The notes under the pieces are model-generated. The model did no database searches and was not told the DNA's origin. It worked only from the letters and a program-made list of their open reading frames with translations. The translations under genes and the position numbers were made by a program. Below, piece by piece: positions 8,204 through 16,788 of a stretch of 64,000 bases of DNA (position 1 is its first letter; each line of letters starts with the position of its first letter). Source of the DNA: Pseudomonas sp. MWU16-30317 (GTDB taxonomy: Bacteria; Pseudomonadota; Gammaproteobacteria; Pseudomonadales; Pseudomonadaceae); assembly GCF_020515695.1 (NCBI RefSeq), contig NZ_JAIWJA010000016.1, positions 1 to 64,000 of the forward strand, given 5' to 3'.

Positions 8204-8605
8204 ATGGAACTGGGTCGCCACATCAAAGCCTGCGCTGTCCTGGCAATCATCGCCGCCCTGGCGGGTTGCGCCACACCGGCCAGCGCGCCGTCCAAGGGCT
8301 CGCGCACGACGCTGCAGCATGTGGCCTATCCCAACGGCTATGAAGTCAACGTGATCCGCATCGTGCTGCCGGCCAATGCTAATTCACCGCATCACACCCA
8401 TCCTGGATTGGAGTCCGGTTATGTGGTGCGTGGCTCGGTGACAGTGGCGATCGATGGCCAGCCTGAGCATGTGCTGCATGCGGGTGATACGTTCGAGACG
8501 CCGGCCAATGCTCCGCATATCGTCAAGAACGGGCCGCAGGAGACGGAAATCGTTTCGACCTATATCACCGAGGCGGGCAAGCCGTTGACGCAGGTGATTC
8601 AGTAA
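8204..8605 (+). CDS. Cupin-domain lipoprotein
   Basis: This is a 133-residue protein. An N-terminal lipoprotein signal ends in LAGC, with the lipid-modified cysteine at residue 22, so it is a membrane-anchored periplasmic protein. A single small cupin barrel follows. The metal-binding motif HHTHPG-LESGYVV-RG gives two histidines and a glutamate, and NAPHIVKNG supplies the last histidine. AAAGGAAA lies upstream of the ATG. The substrate is unknown. It stands alone between the divergent OsmC-family gene and the convergent binding-protein gene. Confidence 0.82.
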   Translation: MELGRHIKACAVLAIIAALAGCATPASAPSKGSRTTLQHVAYPNGYEVNVIRIVLPANANSPHHTHPGLESGYVVRGSVTVAIDGQPEHVLHAGDTFETPANAPHIVKNGPQETEIVSTYITEAGKPLTQVIQ

Positions 8606-8648
8606 GACGAAGCTTCAATCTCGGCGTGGCGGGGTGCGTTTTTCGCAT

Positions 8649-9578
8649 TCACTTCCAAACCACATCCCCCACCACAATCCTCTTCGGCAACAACCCGTTC
8701 CCATAAAACAGATCCGCCGTCGCCTGCTGCGCCTTCACCACCCCGTCGTCGATCGGCAGGATCGGCGAAGGCGGGCGGTTATCCACATACCGCTCGATAA
8801 TCCCCTGCGGTAATCCCATCGACTGCGTCAGCACCTTGATGCTCTCGTCCCGATGGCTGCGCGTCAGCGCCTCGGCCGCGGTCAACTCGCCCAGCAATGC
8901 ATGGACGAAGTCGCCATGGTCCTGCGCATAAGCCCGGCGCGCCGTGTAGATCGGCCCGGACAACCCCAGCCCCGTGCCATCGGCCAGCAACCGTGCATGC
9001 CCCTCGCTCAACGCCAATGACGCATAGGGATCCCAGATCGCCCAGGCGTCCACGCTGCCCTGTTCGAACGCCGCACGGGCATCGGCGGGGGTGAGGTACA
9101 CCGGCTGAATATCCTTGTAGCTCAGCCCGGCCTTGTTCAGCGCGCGCAGTACCAGGTTGTGGGAGCTGGAGCCTTTCTGGAAGGCGACCTTCTTGCCCTT
9201 CAACTCCGCCACGTCGTGCAGCGGGCTGTCGTTGCGCACCAGGATGTTTTCGGCCTGGGGCTTGGCGGGTTCTGCGCCGATATACACCAGGTCGGCCCCG
9301 GCGGCCTGGGCGAACAGGGGTGGAATATCGCCGGTGGAGCCGACGTCGAGCGCGCCGACGTTCAGGGCCTCGAGCATCTGTGGCCCGGCGGGGAATTCCA
9401 CCCATTTGACCTGGGTATTGGGGAAACGCTTTTCCAGCAGGCCGTGCTCCTTGGCCAGCACCAGGGCGATCGAGCCCTTTTGATAACCGATGCGCAGGGT
9501 GGCCGGATCGGCCGCCCAGGCGCTGAGGGTAAAGGCCAGCGCAAGTACGCTGGCAACTGCTTTGACGACGATGTTCAT
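8649..9578 (-). CDS. SsuA-like aliphatic sulfonate ABC substrate-binding protein
   Basis: This is a 309-residue periplasmic binding protein with a Sec signal peptide (cleavage after LSAWA). The family pattern LRIGYQKGSIALVLAKEHG, then VGALDVGSTGDIPPLFAQAAG and VAFQKGSSSHN, is that of SsuA/TauA-type proteins for sulfonates or sulfate esters. It is the last gene of an apparent operon: the aldo/keto reductase stop lies 11 nt upstream. No cognate permease or ATPase gene (ssuB or ssuC) is nearby, so it must use a transporter encoded elsewhere. Confidence 0.86.
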   Translation of the reverse strand: MNIVVKAVASVLALAFTLSAWAADPATLRIGYQKGSIALVLAKEHGLLEKRFPNTQVKWVEFPAGPQMLEALNVGALDVGSTGDIPPLFAQAAGADLVYIGAEPAKPQAENILVRNDSPLHDVAELKGKKVAFQKGSSSHNLVLRALNKAGLSYKDIQPVYLTPADARAAFEQGSVDAWAIWDPYASLALSEGHARLLADGTGLGLSGPIYTARRAYAQDHGDFVHALLGELTAAEALTRSHRDESIKVLTQSMGLPQGIIERYVDNRPPSPILPIDDGVVKAQQATADLFYGNGLLPKRIVVGDVVWK

Positions 9579-9589
9579 GAAGCTCTCAC

Positions 9590-10627
9590 TTACTCAGCGC
9601 TGGAAGGTTTTTCCCACAGATTGATGCCGCCCTCGACGGCGAAGCGATCGATTTTAGCCAGCTCCTCGGCGCTGAAGGTCAGGTTGTTCAGGGCCGCGAC
9701 GTTTTCGATGATCTGCTCCGGGCGGCTGGCGCCGATCAGTGCCGAGGTCACCCGTGGGTCGCGAAGCGTCCAGGCCAGGGCCATTTGCGCCAGGCTTTGG
9801 CCGCGACGTTGGGCGATGTCGTTGAGGGCGCGCACGTGAGCGAGATTGGCGTCGGACAGGTGGCTGGCTTGCAGCGAACCGCCGCCGGGGCGGTTGACCC
9901 GCGCGTCGCTGGGCGTGCCGTTGAGGTATTTGTCGGTCAGCAGGCCTTGGGCCAGGGCGGTAAAGGCGATGACCCCGGCGCCGAGGTCTTCGGTGGCCTC
10001 GAGCAGGTCTTTTTCGACCCAGCGGTTGAGCAGGTTGTAGGCCGGCTGGTGAATCAGCAACGGAATTTTCCACTCGCGCAGCAGCGCAGCGATTTCGCGG
10101 GTCTTGCTGCCGGAATACGAGGAGATGCCGATGTACAGCGCTTTGCCCTGCTGCACGGCGGTGGCCAGGGCGCTGGCGGTTTCTTCCAGCGGGGTGAGCG
10201 GGTCGAAGCGGTGCGAATAGAAGATGTCGACGTAATCGAGGCCCAGGCGCTTGAGGCTTTGATCGAGGCTGGCCAGCACGTATTTACGCGAGCCGCCGCC
10301 CTGGCCGTAGGGGCCGGGCCACATGTCCCAGCCGGCCTTGGTGGAGATGATCAGTTCGTCACGATACTGGCTGAAGTCTTCCTGCAGCAGGCGGCCGAAG
10401 TTGGTTTCGGCGCTGCCGTAGGGTGGGCCGTAATTGTTGGCGAGGTCGAAGTGGTTGATGCCTAGGTCGAAGGCGGTGCGCAGCATGGCACGCTGAGTGT
10501 CGATGGGCGTGCTGTCGCCGAAGTTGTGCCACAGGCCGAGCGACAGCGCGGGCAGGACAAGGCCGCTGCGGCCGACGGCGCGGTAGGGCATATTCTCGTA
10601 GCGATTTTCGGCAGCGATATAGGTCAT
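9590..10627 (-). CDS. Aldo/keto reductase, YghZ / glyceraldehyde-3-phosphate reductase type
   Basis: This is a 345-residue NADPH-dependent TIM-barrel reductase. The catalytic tetrad is visible: D61 and Y66 (HFDLANNYGPPYGSAE), K97 (ISTKAGWDMWPG) and H139 (IFYSHRFD). The YGSAE and WDMWPGPYG signatures place it with YghZ and Kv-beta-like reductases. It lies 8 nt downstream of the flavin monooxygenase gene. Reduction of an aldehyde released by oxygenolytic desulfonation is a reasonable role in this context, but that is inference. Confidence 0.88.
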   Translation of the reverse strand: MTYIAAENRYENMPYRAVGRSGLVLPALSLGLWHNFGDSTPIDTQRAMLRTAFDLGINHFDLANNYGPPYGSAETNFGRLLQEDFSQYRDELIISTKAGWDMWPGPYGQGGGSRKYVLASLDQSLKRLGLDYVDIFYSHRFDPLTPLEETASALATAVQQGKALYIGISSYSGSKTREIAALLREWKIPLLIHQPAYNLLNRWVEKDLLEATEDLGAGVIAFTALAQGLLTDKYLNGTPSDARVNRPGGGSLQASHLSDANLAHVRALNDIAQRRGQSLAQMALAWTLRDPRVTSALIGASRPEQIIENVAALNNLTFSAEELAKIDRFAVEGGINLWEKPSSAE

Positions 10628-10635
10628 GGGGCGGT

Positions 10636-11967
10636 TTACCTATGGGCAGTGAAAGAAGGGCGCGCGAGGCCAAGATGGTCGCGCAGCGTGGTGCCAGTGT
10701 AGTCATGGCGGAACAATCCGCGACGCTGCAGTTCAGGAATGACGTGGTGCGCGACATCCTCAAGGCCGCCGGGCAGGTGCGGTACCAGAATATTGAAGCC
10801 ATCCGCGCCGCGGCCTTCGAACCAGGCCTGCATCTGGTCGGCGATATCGCTGGCGGTGCCGATCAGGCTGTAGTGACCGCGGCCGCCGGCGATCTTGCGG
10901 CCCAGTTGCGCGAGGCTGAGATTTTCATCACGGGACAGCTGGGTCAGCAGTTGTTGGCGGCTTTGCTGGCCACTGTCGGTGAGGGGTAAATCGGGCAGCG
11001 GTTGGTCCAGCGGGTAGGCGGACAGATCGAAGTTGCCGAGCATGCGCCCAAGCAGTGCGACGCCGACTTCGGGTTCGACGAGGTCCTGGAACTGCTCGAA
11101 TTTTTCCACTGCATGGGCGGTGCTGTCGCCGACGACGACGAACGCGCCGGGCATGATTTTTAACGCGTCCGGATCACGCCCGAAGCGCGTCATGCGGCTT
11201 TTGAGATCGCGATAGAACGCCTGCGCCGCCGCCAGTGACGTTTGCGCGGTGAACACCACTTCGGCCGTTTCGGCCGCCAGTTCCAGGCCGACGGGCGAAG
11301 AGCCGGCTTGCACGACGACGGGCCGACCTTGAGGCGCGCGGGCGACATTGAGCGGACCTCTGACCTTGAAGTGCTCGCCGTGGTGGTCCAGCACGTGCAG
11401 CTTGGCCGGGTCGTAATACTGGCCGCTGGCTTTGTCGCGGATAAAAGCGTCGTCTTCCCAGCTGTCCCATAGGCCGGTGACCACCTGATGAAACTCCCGC
11501 GCCCTGGCGTAGCGCTCGGCGTGCCCGACATGGCTGTCGCGGCCGAAGTTGAGGGCCTCGGCGGCGGCATCCGAGGTCACCAGGTTCCACCCTGCGCGGC
11601 CGCTGGAGAGGTGGTCCAGGGACGCGAACTTGCGCGCCACGTGGTAGGGCTCGTTGTAGGTGGTGGTCGCGGTGGCGATCAGGCCGATGCGGTCGGTGAC
11701 GGCGCTCAACGCCGAGAGCAGGGTCAGGGGCTCGAAGTAGTCGGAGCGGGCCATGTGGCTGGCGATGTCGCCGGTCGCGGCAGCGATGCTGTCGGCGATG
11801 AAGAGCGCGTCGAACTTCGCCGCCTCGGCGACTTGCGCCAGGTGCTTGTAGTGCTTGAAGTCCAGGCCAGCGTTGGCCGGGACCTCGCGGTGCCGCCAGG
11901 CCGCGACGTGGTGCCCGGTGGCCATCAGGAAGGCGCCGAGCTTGAGTTGTCGTGTTGCGGTGGTCAT
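10636..11967 (-). CDS. FMN-dependent monooxygenase of the NtaA/SnaA/DszA group
   Basis: This is a 443-residue bacterial-luciferase-like enzyme. Family features are KLGAFLMATGHHVAAWRH near the N-terminus, AEAAKFDALFIADS, the HLSSGRAGWNLVTS motif and the QAGSSPVG-LELAAETAEVVF motif. Such two-component monooxygenases use FMNH2 made by a separate reductase and often act on sulfonates, sulfones or aminopolycarboxylates. The ATG at 11967 has AAGGACA upstream; the frame is open 17 codons further but without such a site. It is the first gene of a three-gene unit with the reductase and the SsuA-like protein. Confidence 0.88.
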   Translation of the reverse strand: MTTATRQLKLGAFLMATGHHVAAWRHREVPANAGLDFKHYKHLAQVAEAAKFDALFIADSIAAATGDIASHMARSDYFEPLTLLSALSAVTDRIGLIATATTTYNEPYHVARKFASLDHLSSGRAGWNLVTSDAAAEALNFGRDSHVGHAERYARAREFHQVVTGLWDSWEDDAFIRDKASGQYYDPAKLHVLDHHGEHFKVRGPLNVARAPQGRPVVVQAGSSPVGLELAAETAEVVFTAQTSLAAAQAFYRDLKSRMTRFGRDPDALKIMPGAFVVVGDSTAHAVEKFEQFQDLVEPEVGVALLGRMLGNFDLSAYPLDQPLPDLPLTDSGQQSRQQLLTQLSRDENLSLAQLGRKIAGGRGHYSLIGTASDIADQMQAWFEGRGADGFNILVPHLPGGLEDVAHHVIPELQRRGLFRHDYTGTTLRDHLGLARPSFTAHR

Positions 11968-12004
11968 AGCGGTGTCCTTGTGAGTGTGCGGTGTGGCGGC
12001 GGGC

Positions 12005-12031
12005 GTCTTCGCGGGCAAGCCATGCTCCCAC
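12005..12031 (-). repeat. Single REP-like palindrome half
   Basis: The stretch CTTCGCGGGCAAGC-CATGCTCCCACA matches the REP consensus seen at 29.6, 38.0 and 63.9 kb. It occupies the 158-bp gap between the TonB receptor gene and the monooxygenase gene, and may mark an mRNA processing or termination point between them. Confidence 0.6.
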
Positions 12032-12125
12032 AGGTATCCGCCAATACATCTTGTGGAAGCAAGGTTGCGCGCTCGGCGGCGAAGAGGCCTGATCAGGCGA
12101 CATCTCCCTATCGGCCTTCAGCCCA

Positions 12126-14342
12126 TCAAAAATCCTTACGCAACTGCACCCCGAAATACCGCTGATCATCGCGCGCCACCGCCCGGTAGATATACCCGGT
12201 GCCACTGGCCAGCAGCGGCGAATAGGACTTGTCGGTCAGGTTCTTCGCCAACAATGCCACGCGCCAGCCGTTGTTGTAATCGGCCAAGGCGACGCTGGCA
12301 TTCCAGATGCCATAGGCGCCCTGTTTGGTGTCGGGGTTCTGGCTGATGTCGTACTGCACTTCGCTCTGCCAGTTGTAATCGGTGCTCAGCTCGACATCCA
12401 GGCCGTTGTCCAGCGGGATGCTGTAGTCGGCGCGCACGTAGCTTTTCCAGTCCGGGCTGAAGGGCAGGGTCTTGCCGTTGACGTTGCACGAGGCCGCCGC
12501 GCCCGCCGGGCAAGCAAAGCTGTCGATGCGCGCGCGCGTATAGGCCAGCGCGCCGGAGAGTTTGAGGTTGCGGCTGGCCTGCAATGCGTAGTCGGCCTCG
12601 ACGCCTTCGGTACTGACGCTGCCGGCATTGATCAAGCGAGTCACCACTTGGCCGGCAACGGTGTCGTAGAAGTTGGCCTGGTAGTTGTCGTATTCGCTGT
12701 GGAACACCGCCAGGTTGGTGGTCAGGCGGTTGTCGAAGCTGGTCGCCTTGAGGCCCAGCTCCCAGTTGTTCGAGGTCTCGGGCTTGAGCGCGCCGGTGTC
12801 GCGCGGCTGCATATTGAAGAACACGTTGTAGGCCGGGCCCTTGTAGCCGCGCGAGTAGGTCAGGTAGGCCATGACGGTGTCGGTCAGATCGAACTGCGCG
12901 CCCAGGCGCCCGGACCAACCGTCTTCGTCCACCGAGCCGGAGCTGCTGGTGCTCGGCTGAATGCCGCTGACGGTGGTGGCCGAGGTCGACACGCGGCGGT
13001 GATCGTACTCGAGCTGGTCGTGGGTCCAGCGCAGGCCGGCGATACCGCGCAGCCGCGAGGTGAAGTTGAGCGTGGTCTCGCCGAACGCCGAGTAGCTGTC
13101 GCTGGTGGTGCTGTAGTTGGCGACGCCGCGGTTGACCGCCGTGGTGGTGCGCAGCGTGCGGCTGTACGTCTCGTCGTCCTTGCCGTGCATGTAGAACAGA
13201 CCGCCGACGTATTCGAGGAATTGCCCTTTGGGCGATGCCAGACGCAGTTCTTGCGAATACTGGTCGTAGCTCAGGTCGCCCTTGTCCTCGGTGCCGGGGA
13301 ACGCTGTGCTGATGGTCGCCAGGCGGTCGCCGTCCTGCCACTGAGTGTTGTCCCAGCCGCGCCAGGCGGTGATCGAGGTCAGGGTGTAATCACCCAGGTT
13401 CCAGTCGAGCTGGGCGGACAGGCCCTTGTTGGTGTCCTCGACGTGGCTACGGTAGTCGCTGACGATATTGCGGTTATCGTTGCTGGCGGTCACCGGCGAC
13501 AGGGCGTTGGCGAAGGCCGGGGTCAGCGACTGGCTGATCACGCCGTTGGGCGCGTCGCTGTGGTTTTGCATGTAGTCGCCGATCAGCGTCAGCTTGATGT
13601 CTTCGTTGGGCGTGAACTCCAGCTTGCCGCGCAGGCCCTTGCGGTTGTAACCGTTGACTTCCTGGCCGTTGGCCTTGTTGTCGACGTTGCCGTCGTAGCT
13701 GCCCACCAGGCCGGTCAGCGAGCCCCTGAGCACATCGGGCACCAAGGTGCCGCCAATGCCGAAGCGCGTGCGGCTTTCGGTGCCGGTGTAGAACGACTGG
13801 TCGATGTAGCCGTGGGTTTCGGCGCTGGGCGCTTTGGTGATGACGTTGAGCACGCCGGCCGAAGCGTTCTTGCCGAACAGCGTGCCTTGGGGGCCGCGCA
13901 GCACTTCGATGCGCTCCAGGTCGAGCAGGTCGAGAGTGGCCTGGCCGGGGCGACCGTAGACGACGCCGTCGACCACGGTCGCCACGGTCGGTTCGACGCC
14001 GGGCGAGGTCGAGATGGTGCCGACGCCGCGAATGAACAGCGAGGTGTCTTTGTTAGAGGCGTTGGTTCGGAAATTCAACGTCGGTATCTGCTGGGCGATG
14101 GTGGCGATATCGGTGCGGTTGTCGCGCTCCAGCTGTTCGCCGTCGACCACGGTGACGGCCACCGGGACTTTCTGCAGCGATTCCTCGCGGCGGGTCGCGG
14201 TCACGGTGACGGCTTGCAGTGATACTGACTGGCCGTCGCTGCTGTCGGCGCCGTAGCCCGGCAGACTGATCAGCGTCAGCGCGGCGGCAACGGCCTGGGC
14301 CAGCTGGGCGGGTTTGAGTGTGTCCCCGAAGTGTTGATGCAT
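12126..14342 (-). CDS. TonB-dependent outer-membrane receptor
   Basis: This is a 738-residue receptor. The start at 14342 (MHQHFGDTLK) gives a signal peptide ending near GYGADS. The frame is open 50 codons upstream without a signal-like sequence. A TonB box (SLQAVTVTATRREE) and a plug domain follow (VPVAVTVVDGEQLERDN, LRGPQGTLFGKNASAGVLNVITK), then a 22-strand barrel ending in the terminal phenylalanine (FGVQLRKDF). The pattern resembles receptors for non-siderophore ligands. Its position before the monooxygenase/SsuA genes and opposite a LacI regulator points to uptake of an organosulfur compound, but the ligand is not visible in the sequence. Confidence 0.9.
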   Translation of the reverse strand: MHQHFGDTLKPAQLAQAVAAALTLISLPGYGADSSDGQSVSLQAVTVTATRREESLQKVPVAVTVVDGEQLERDNRTDIATIAQQIPTLNFRTNASNKDTSLFIRGVGTISTSPGVEPTVATVVDGVVYGRPGQATLDLLDLERIEVLRGPQGTLFGKNASAGVLNVITKAPSAETHGYIDQSFYTGTESRTRFGIGGTLVPDVLRGSLTGLVGSYDGNVDNKANGQEVNGYNRKGLRGKLEFTPNEDIKLTLIGDYMQNHSDAPNGVISQSLTPAFANALSPVTASNDNRNIVSDYRSHVEDTNKGLSAQLDWNLGDYTLTSITAWRGWDNTQWQDGDRLATISTAFPGTEDKGDLSYDQYSQELRLASPKGQFLEYVGGLFYMHGKDDETYSRTLRTTTAVNRGVANYSTTSDSYSAFGETTLNFTSRLRGIAGLRWTHDQLEYDHRRVSTSATTVSGIQPSTSSSGSVDEDGWSGRLGAQFDLTDTVMAYLTYSRGYKGPAYNVFFNMQPRDTGALKPETSNNWELGLKATSFDNRLTTNLAVFHSEYDNYQANFYDTVAGQVVTRLINAGSVSTEGVEADYALQASRNLKLSGALAYTRARIDSFACPAGAAASCNVNGKTLPFSPDWKSYVRADYSIPLDNGLDVELSTDYNWQSEVQYDISQNPDTKQGAYGIWNASVALADYNNGWRVALLAKNLTDKSYSPLLASGTGYIYRAVARDDQRYFGVQLRKDF

Positions 14343-14462
14343 GGATTTGATGCTCGCTTGGGTGAGTGCCGAACTGCTACGGTTCTGCGACCGCTGCAGC
14401 GATAGAGTGCATGGAGTGTTCGGCGGCATTCGCTCATGCGAGTAGCAAGCGATAAAACACTT

Positions 14463-14476
14463 CGTTAGCGCTAACG
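14463..14476. promoter_or_regulatory. Perfect 14-bp palindrome, probable LacI-family operator
   Basis: CGTTAGCGCTAACG is a perfect palindrome with the central CG step typical of LacI/PurR-type operators. It lies between the divergent TonB-receptor and LacI-regulator genes, 121 bp from the former start and 88 bp from the latter, so one site could control both. Confidence 0.75.
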
Positions 14477-14564
14477 GTGCAAGTATCATCAACTCTTGGA
14501 TAGATCGTCAAATAATCAAAAATTACCTTCTTATGCCTTTTTTCAATACCGCAGGAGCATCCCT

Positions 14565-15614
14565 TTGAGCGATTCCAAAGGCCCGCCGCGCAGCAAGCGG
14601 CGTTCGGCCGGGCGCACTACCCTGGCCGCCGTGGCGGCGCATCTGGGGGTGTCGACGATGATGATTTCGCGCTACTTCAATCAGCCTGATCAGGTCTCGC
14701 CCGAGCAACGCGAGAAGATCGCCGCAGCGGTAGCCGAGCTTGGTTATGTGCCCAATCTGGTGGCGGGTGGCCTGGCGTCGGCGCGCGGGCGTATCGTCGG
14801 CATGGTGGTGCCCAACATCTCCGGGCCGATTTTCGCCAATACCCTGCAGGGCTTCAGCGATACTCTGAGCCGCCATGGCTACCAGACGCTGCTGGCCTCG
14901 AGCTATTTCGATCAGGACAAAGAAGAAAGCGCAGTGCGGGCCTTTCTAGGCTGGTCGCCGGCGGCCTTGGTGGTGACAGGACACTTTCATTCGCCCGCCA
15001 CGGAAAAGATGCTCGCCCAGGCCGACATTCCGTTGATCGAAACCTGGGACTATCAACCCGAGCGCGCGCCGCTACAGATCGGCTTCTCCCACCATGAAGT
15101 CGGGGTTCAGAGCGTGCGCTACCTGTATGCCAAGGGCTATCGGCGTATCGCCTATGTGCTCAACAGTGCCCCTGGCGACCTCAGTGCAGTGGAGCGCAGC
15201 GAGGGGTACGCCGCGACGCTGGCCGAGTTCGGCTTGACGCCCCGGGTGTTCACCCCCGATGCCGCCAATCCTCCCCTCGAAGCCGGCAAGCAGGCGATGC
15301 AGGCACTCATGGCCAGTGCCGAGCCGCCGGACGCCATCATCTTCGCCAACGACAACCTCGCCGCCGGCGGCTTGCTGGCCGGGCAGCGTGCGGGTCTGAG
15401 CATTCCTGGCGATTGCGCGATTCTGGGCTTTGGTGACTTTCCCTTCGCGCAGATGCTGATGCCGAGCCTCAGTACCCTCAAGCCGCCGGCACTGGAGATT
15501 GGCGTGCTGGCGGCCACCCGGGTGCTGGAAAGCCTCGGCGTGCTGGCGCTTGAAGGGGAGGTGCGGCGTTTGAATCTGCTGGGCTGCGAGGTGGTCGAGC
15601 GGGAGAGCTGCTGA
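14565..15614 (+). CDS. LacI-family transcriptional regulator
   Basis: This 349-residue protein has a LacI helix-turn-helix and hinge (TTLAAVAAHLGVSTMMISRY ... VPNLVAGGLAS). The periplasmic-binding-like effector domain is of the gluconate-regulator subtype (GMVVPNISGPIFANTLQGF, and FANDNLAAGGLL). The TTG at 14565 is chosen because CAGGAG lies 7 nt upstream; the frame is open from 14496 but without a ribosome binding site. The gene is divergent from the TonB receptor and probably binds the palindrome at 14463-14476. The effector is unknown. Confidence 0.9.
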   Translation: MSDSKGPPRSKRRSAGRTTLAAVAAHLGVSTMMISRYFNQPDQVSPEQREKIAAAVAELGYVPNLVAGGLASARGRIVGMVVPNISGPIFANTLQGFSDTLSRHGYQTLLASSYFDQDKEESAVRAFLGWSPAALVVTGHFHSPATEKMLAQADIPLIETWDYQPERAPLQIGFSHHEVGVQSVRYLYAKGYRRIAYVLNSAPGDLSAVERSEGYAATLAEFGLTPRVFTPDAANPPLEAGKQAMQALMASAEPPDAIIFANDNLAAGGLLAGQRAGLSIPGDCAILGFGDFPFAQMLMPSLSTLKPPALEIGVLAATRVLESLGVLALEGEVRRLNLLGCEVVERESC

Positions 15615-15729
15615 CGGGCAGGCGTATTGCAAAGACCAATAGCGGCTATAGATTCAAGCCTCTTTCGGACGCGGCCATCGTTGCTCTACACTCAGATCAG
15701 CTTCCCGCCACCACCCAAGAGAGGCCAAT

Positions 15730-15993
15730 GTGAACGCGCCGCAAAAACGCCGTACCTTCGACCGCATTCGTGAAGCCGTCTTGCCTGAATACCGTGATCG
15801 GGTCGATGAGTATCTCGAGCAATATGAACGTGTCCTGCACGACGAACTGGCCGAACCTGCAGCCCGACAAGAGGCCGGGCAGCAACTGAGAGGCTATCTG
15901 CGTGGCCTCAATACCACCCGCGTGATCGGTATGGCTGATTGGGAAGACCTGGACCACCGTGTCGTCGAAGCCTGGTTGCTAGTCACCGCCTGA
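15730..15993 (+). CDS. Small hypothetical protein, 87 aa
   Basis: This frame starts with GTG at 15730, preceded by AGAGAGG at a normal distance. The overlapping ATG at 15728 would run straight into TGA. The product is acidic and mainly helical (RRTFDRIREAVLPEYRDRVD...). No membrane segment or known motif is seen. It converges with the gene at 15979-16173 and overlaps its 3' end by 15 bp. Confidence 0.6.
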   Translation: MNAPQKRRTFDRIREAVLPEYRDRVDEYLEQYERVLHDELAEPAARQEAGQQLRGYLRGLNTTRVIGMADWEDLDHRVVEAWLLVTA

Positions 15994-16173
15994 GTCGTGC
16001 TTCTCCTGCTCGCTCAGCTCCACCGCCAACGCCGCCGCTGCCACATCCGTATGTCGATAATGGATTTGCCCATCTGCCCCCTCGACCTGGAAAACCACGT
16101 CGGCTGTCGGGTCCTGTGCGCGCAGATGCTCCGGGATTTCCTCGCCGCTGAGTTTCTTCACTGAAATTGCCAT
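15979..16173 (-). CDS. Small hypothetical protein, 64 aa
   Basis: This 64-residue ORF starts MAISVKKLSGEEIPEHLR. The middle (VVFQVEGADGQIHYRHTDVA) is beta-like and the tail acidic. A GGGTAGG Shine-Dalgarno lies just upstream. I do not recognise the family. It looks like one of the small soluble Pseudomonas proteins of unknown role. Confidence 0.6.
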   Translation of the reverse strand: MAISVKKLSGEEIPEHLRAQDPTADVVFQVEGADGQIHYRHTDVAAAALAVELSEQEKHDSGGD

Positions 16174-16355
16174 CTGCCTACCCTTGAAGGTCCTAAAAAC
16201 AGTGGGACTGCGCTGGGGGGGAGGAGTGCGGTTGGATTGCCCGTTAGCGTCACCCGATCAAGCGCCTCAGGCCACCATTCGTCGCCTCCGGAAACTTTCC
16301 TCCCGAGCCTCGCACTAAGTCCCCAGAGCACAACAACGTGCAGGGGACGCAATCG

Positions 16356-16577
16356 ATGGAAACGACCTACACCTTGACCCGCTATCTGGCGCTGGGGCTG
16401 GCGATTCCCTTGGTGGGATTGACGGCGATGTTCATGGAACTGCACGCTCAGGCGCAGCCTGACCACAGTTGGTGGCATGACTGCCGCCAGCCCATCCAAT
16501 GGGTAGGACGGGCGTCGACGGCGGTGTCGGTAGGCTTGTTTGCGATCGCTGCTCTGCTGATGTGGGGGAGTGCTTGA
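16356..16577 (+). CDS. Small two-helix membrane protein, 73 aa
   Basis: The product has two predicted membrane helices (YLALGLAIPLVGLTAMFM and VSVGLFAIAALLMW). They are separated by a hydrophilic loop with HDCRQPIQWVGRA. The ATG at 16356 is preferred over an in-frame GTG at 16338, which would add six residues. Function is unknown. The size and layout resemble small accessory membrane proteins, but there is no partner gene nearby. Confidence 0.5.
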   Translation: METTYTLTRYLALGLAIPLVGLTAMFMELHAQAQPDHSWWHDCRQPIQWVGRASTAVSVGLFAIAALLMWGSA

Positions 16578-16671
16578 GCGCGCCACATCATGGCGATCAA
16601 GATCGATCAATAGTCGGTACCTAGCAGCCTGCAGAAATAGCAGCGATGCCGTCCAGGTTGGTCGTGTTGTC

Positions 16672-16705
16672 TGATCCGCAATATCCGCAATATCCGCGCT
16701 ATCAG
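16672..16705. repeat. Short tandem repeat in the nadC downstream gap
   Basis: A 9-bp unit, ATCCGCAAT, is repeated almost three times in the 211-bp gap between the small membrane protein gene and nadC. The rest of that gap (16578-16788) holds no ORF that I can support. Confidence 0.5.
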
Positions 16706-16751
16706 GACGACCACGATTGTCCAGCGATGTCGCAAGCAGTAAGCAGGAGTG

Positions 16752-16779
16752 CCTGAGGCGGCGGCGCGCCTCTCAGGCC
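16752..16779 (-). terminator. Hairpin downstream of nadC
   Basis: GCCTGAGGCG and CGCCTCTCAGGC pair around a GC-rich loop, with one bulged base. The hairpin lies 10 bp beyond the nadC stop. There is no T-run, so it may be a 3'-end stabiliser rather than a strong terminator. Confidence 0.45.
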
Positions 16780-16788
16780 CAATTTGCG

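Noticed and set aside
12648..14222. Long open frame (524 codons) on the plus strand, opposite the TonB receptor
   Set aside because: It lies wholly opposite a clear receptor gene. Its composition (rich in Val, Gly, Ala and His) is typical of antisense frames in GC-rich codons. There is no ribosome binding site or motif.
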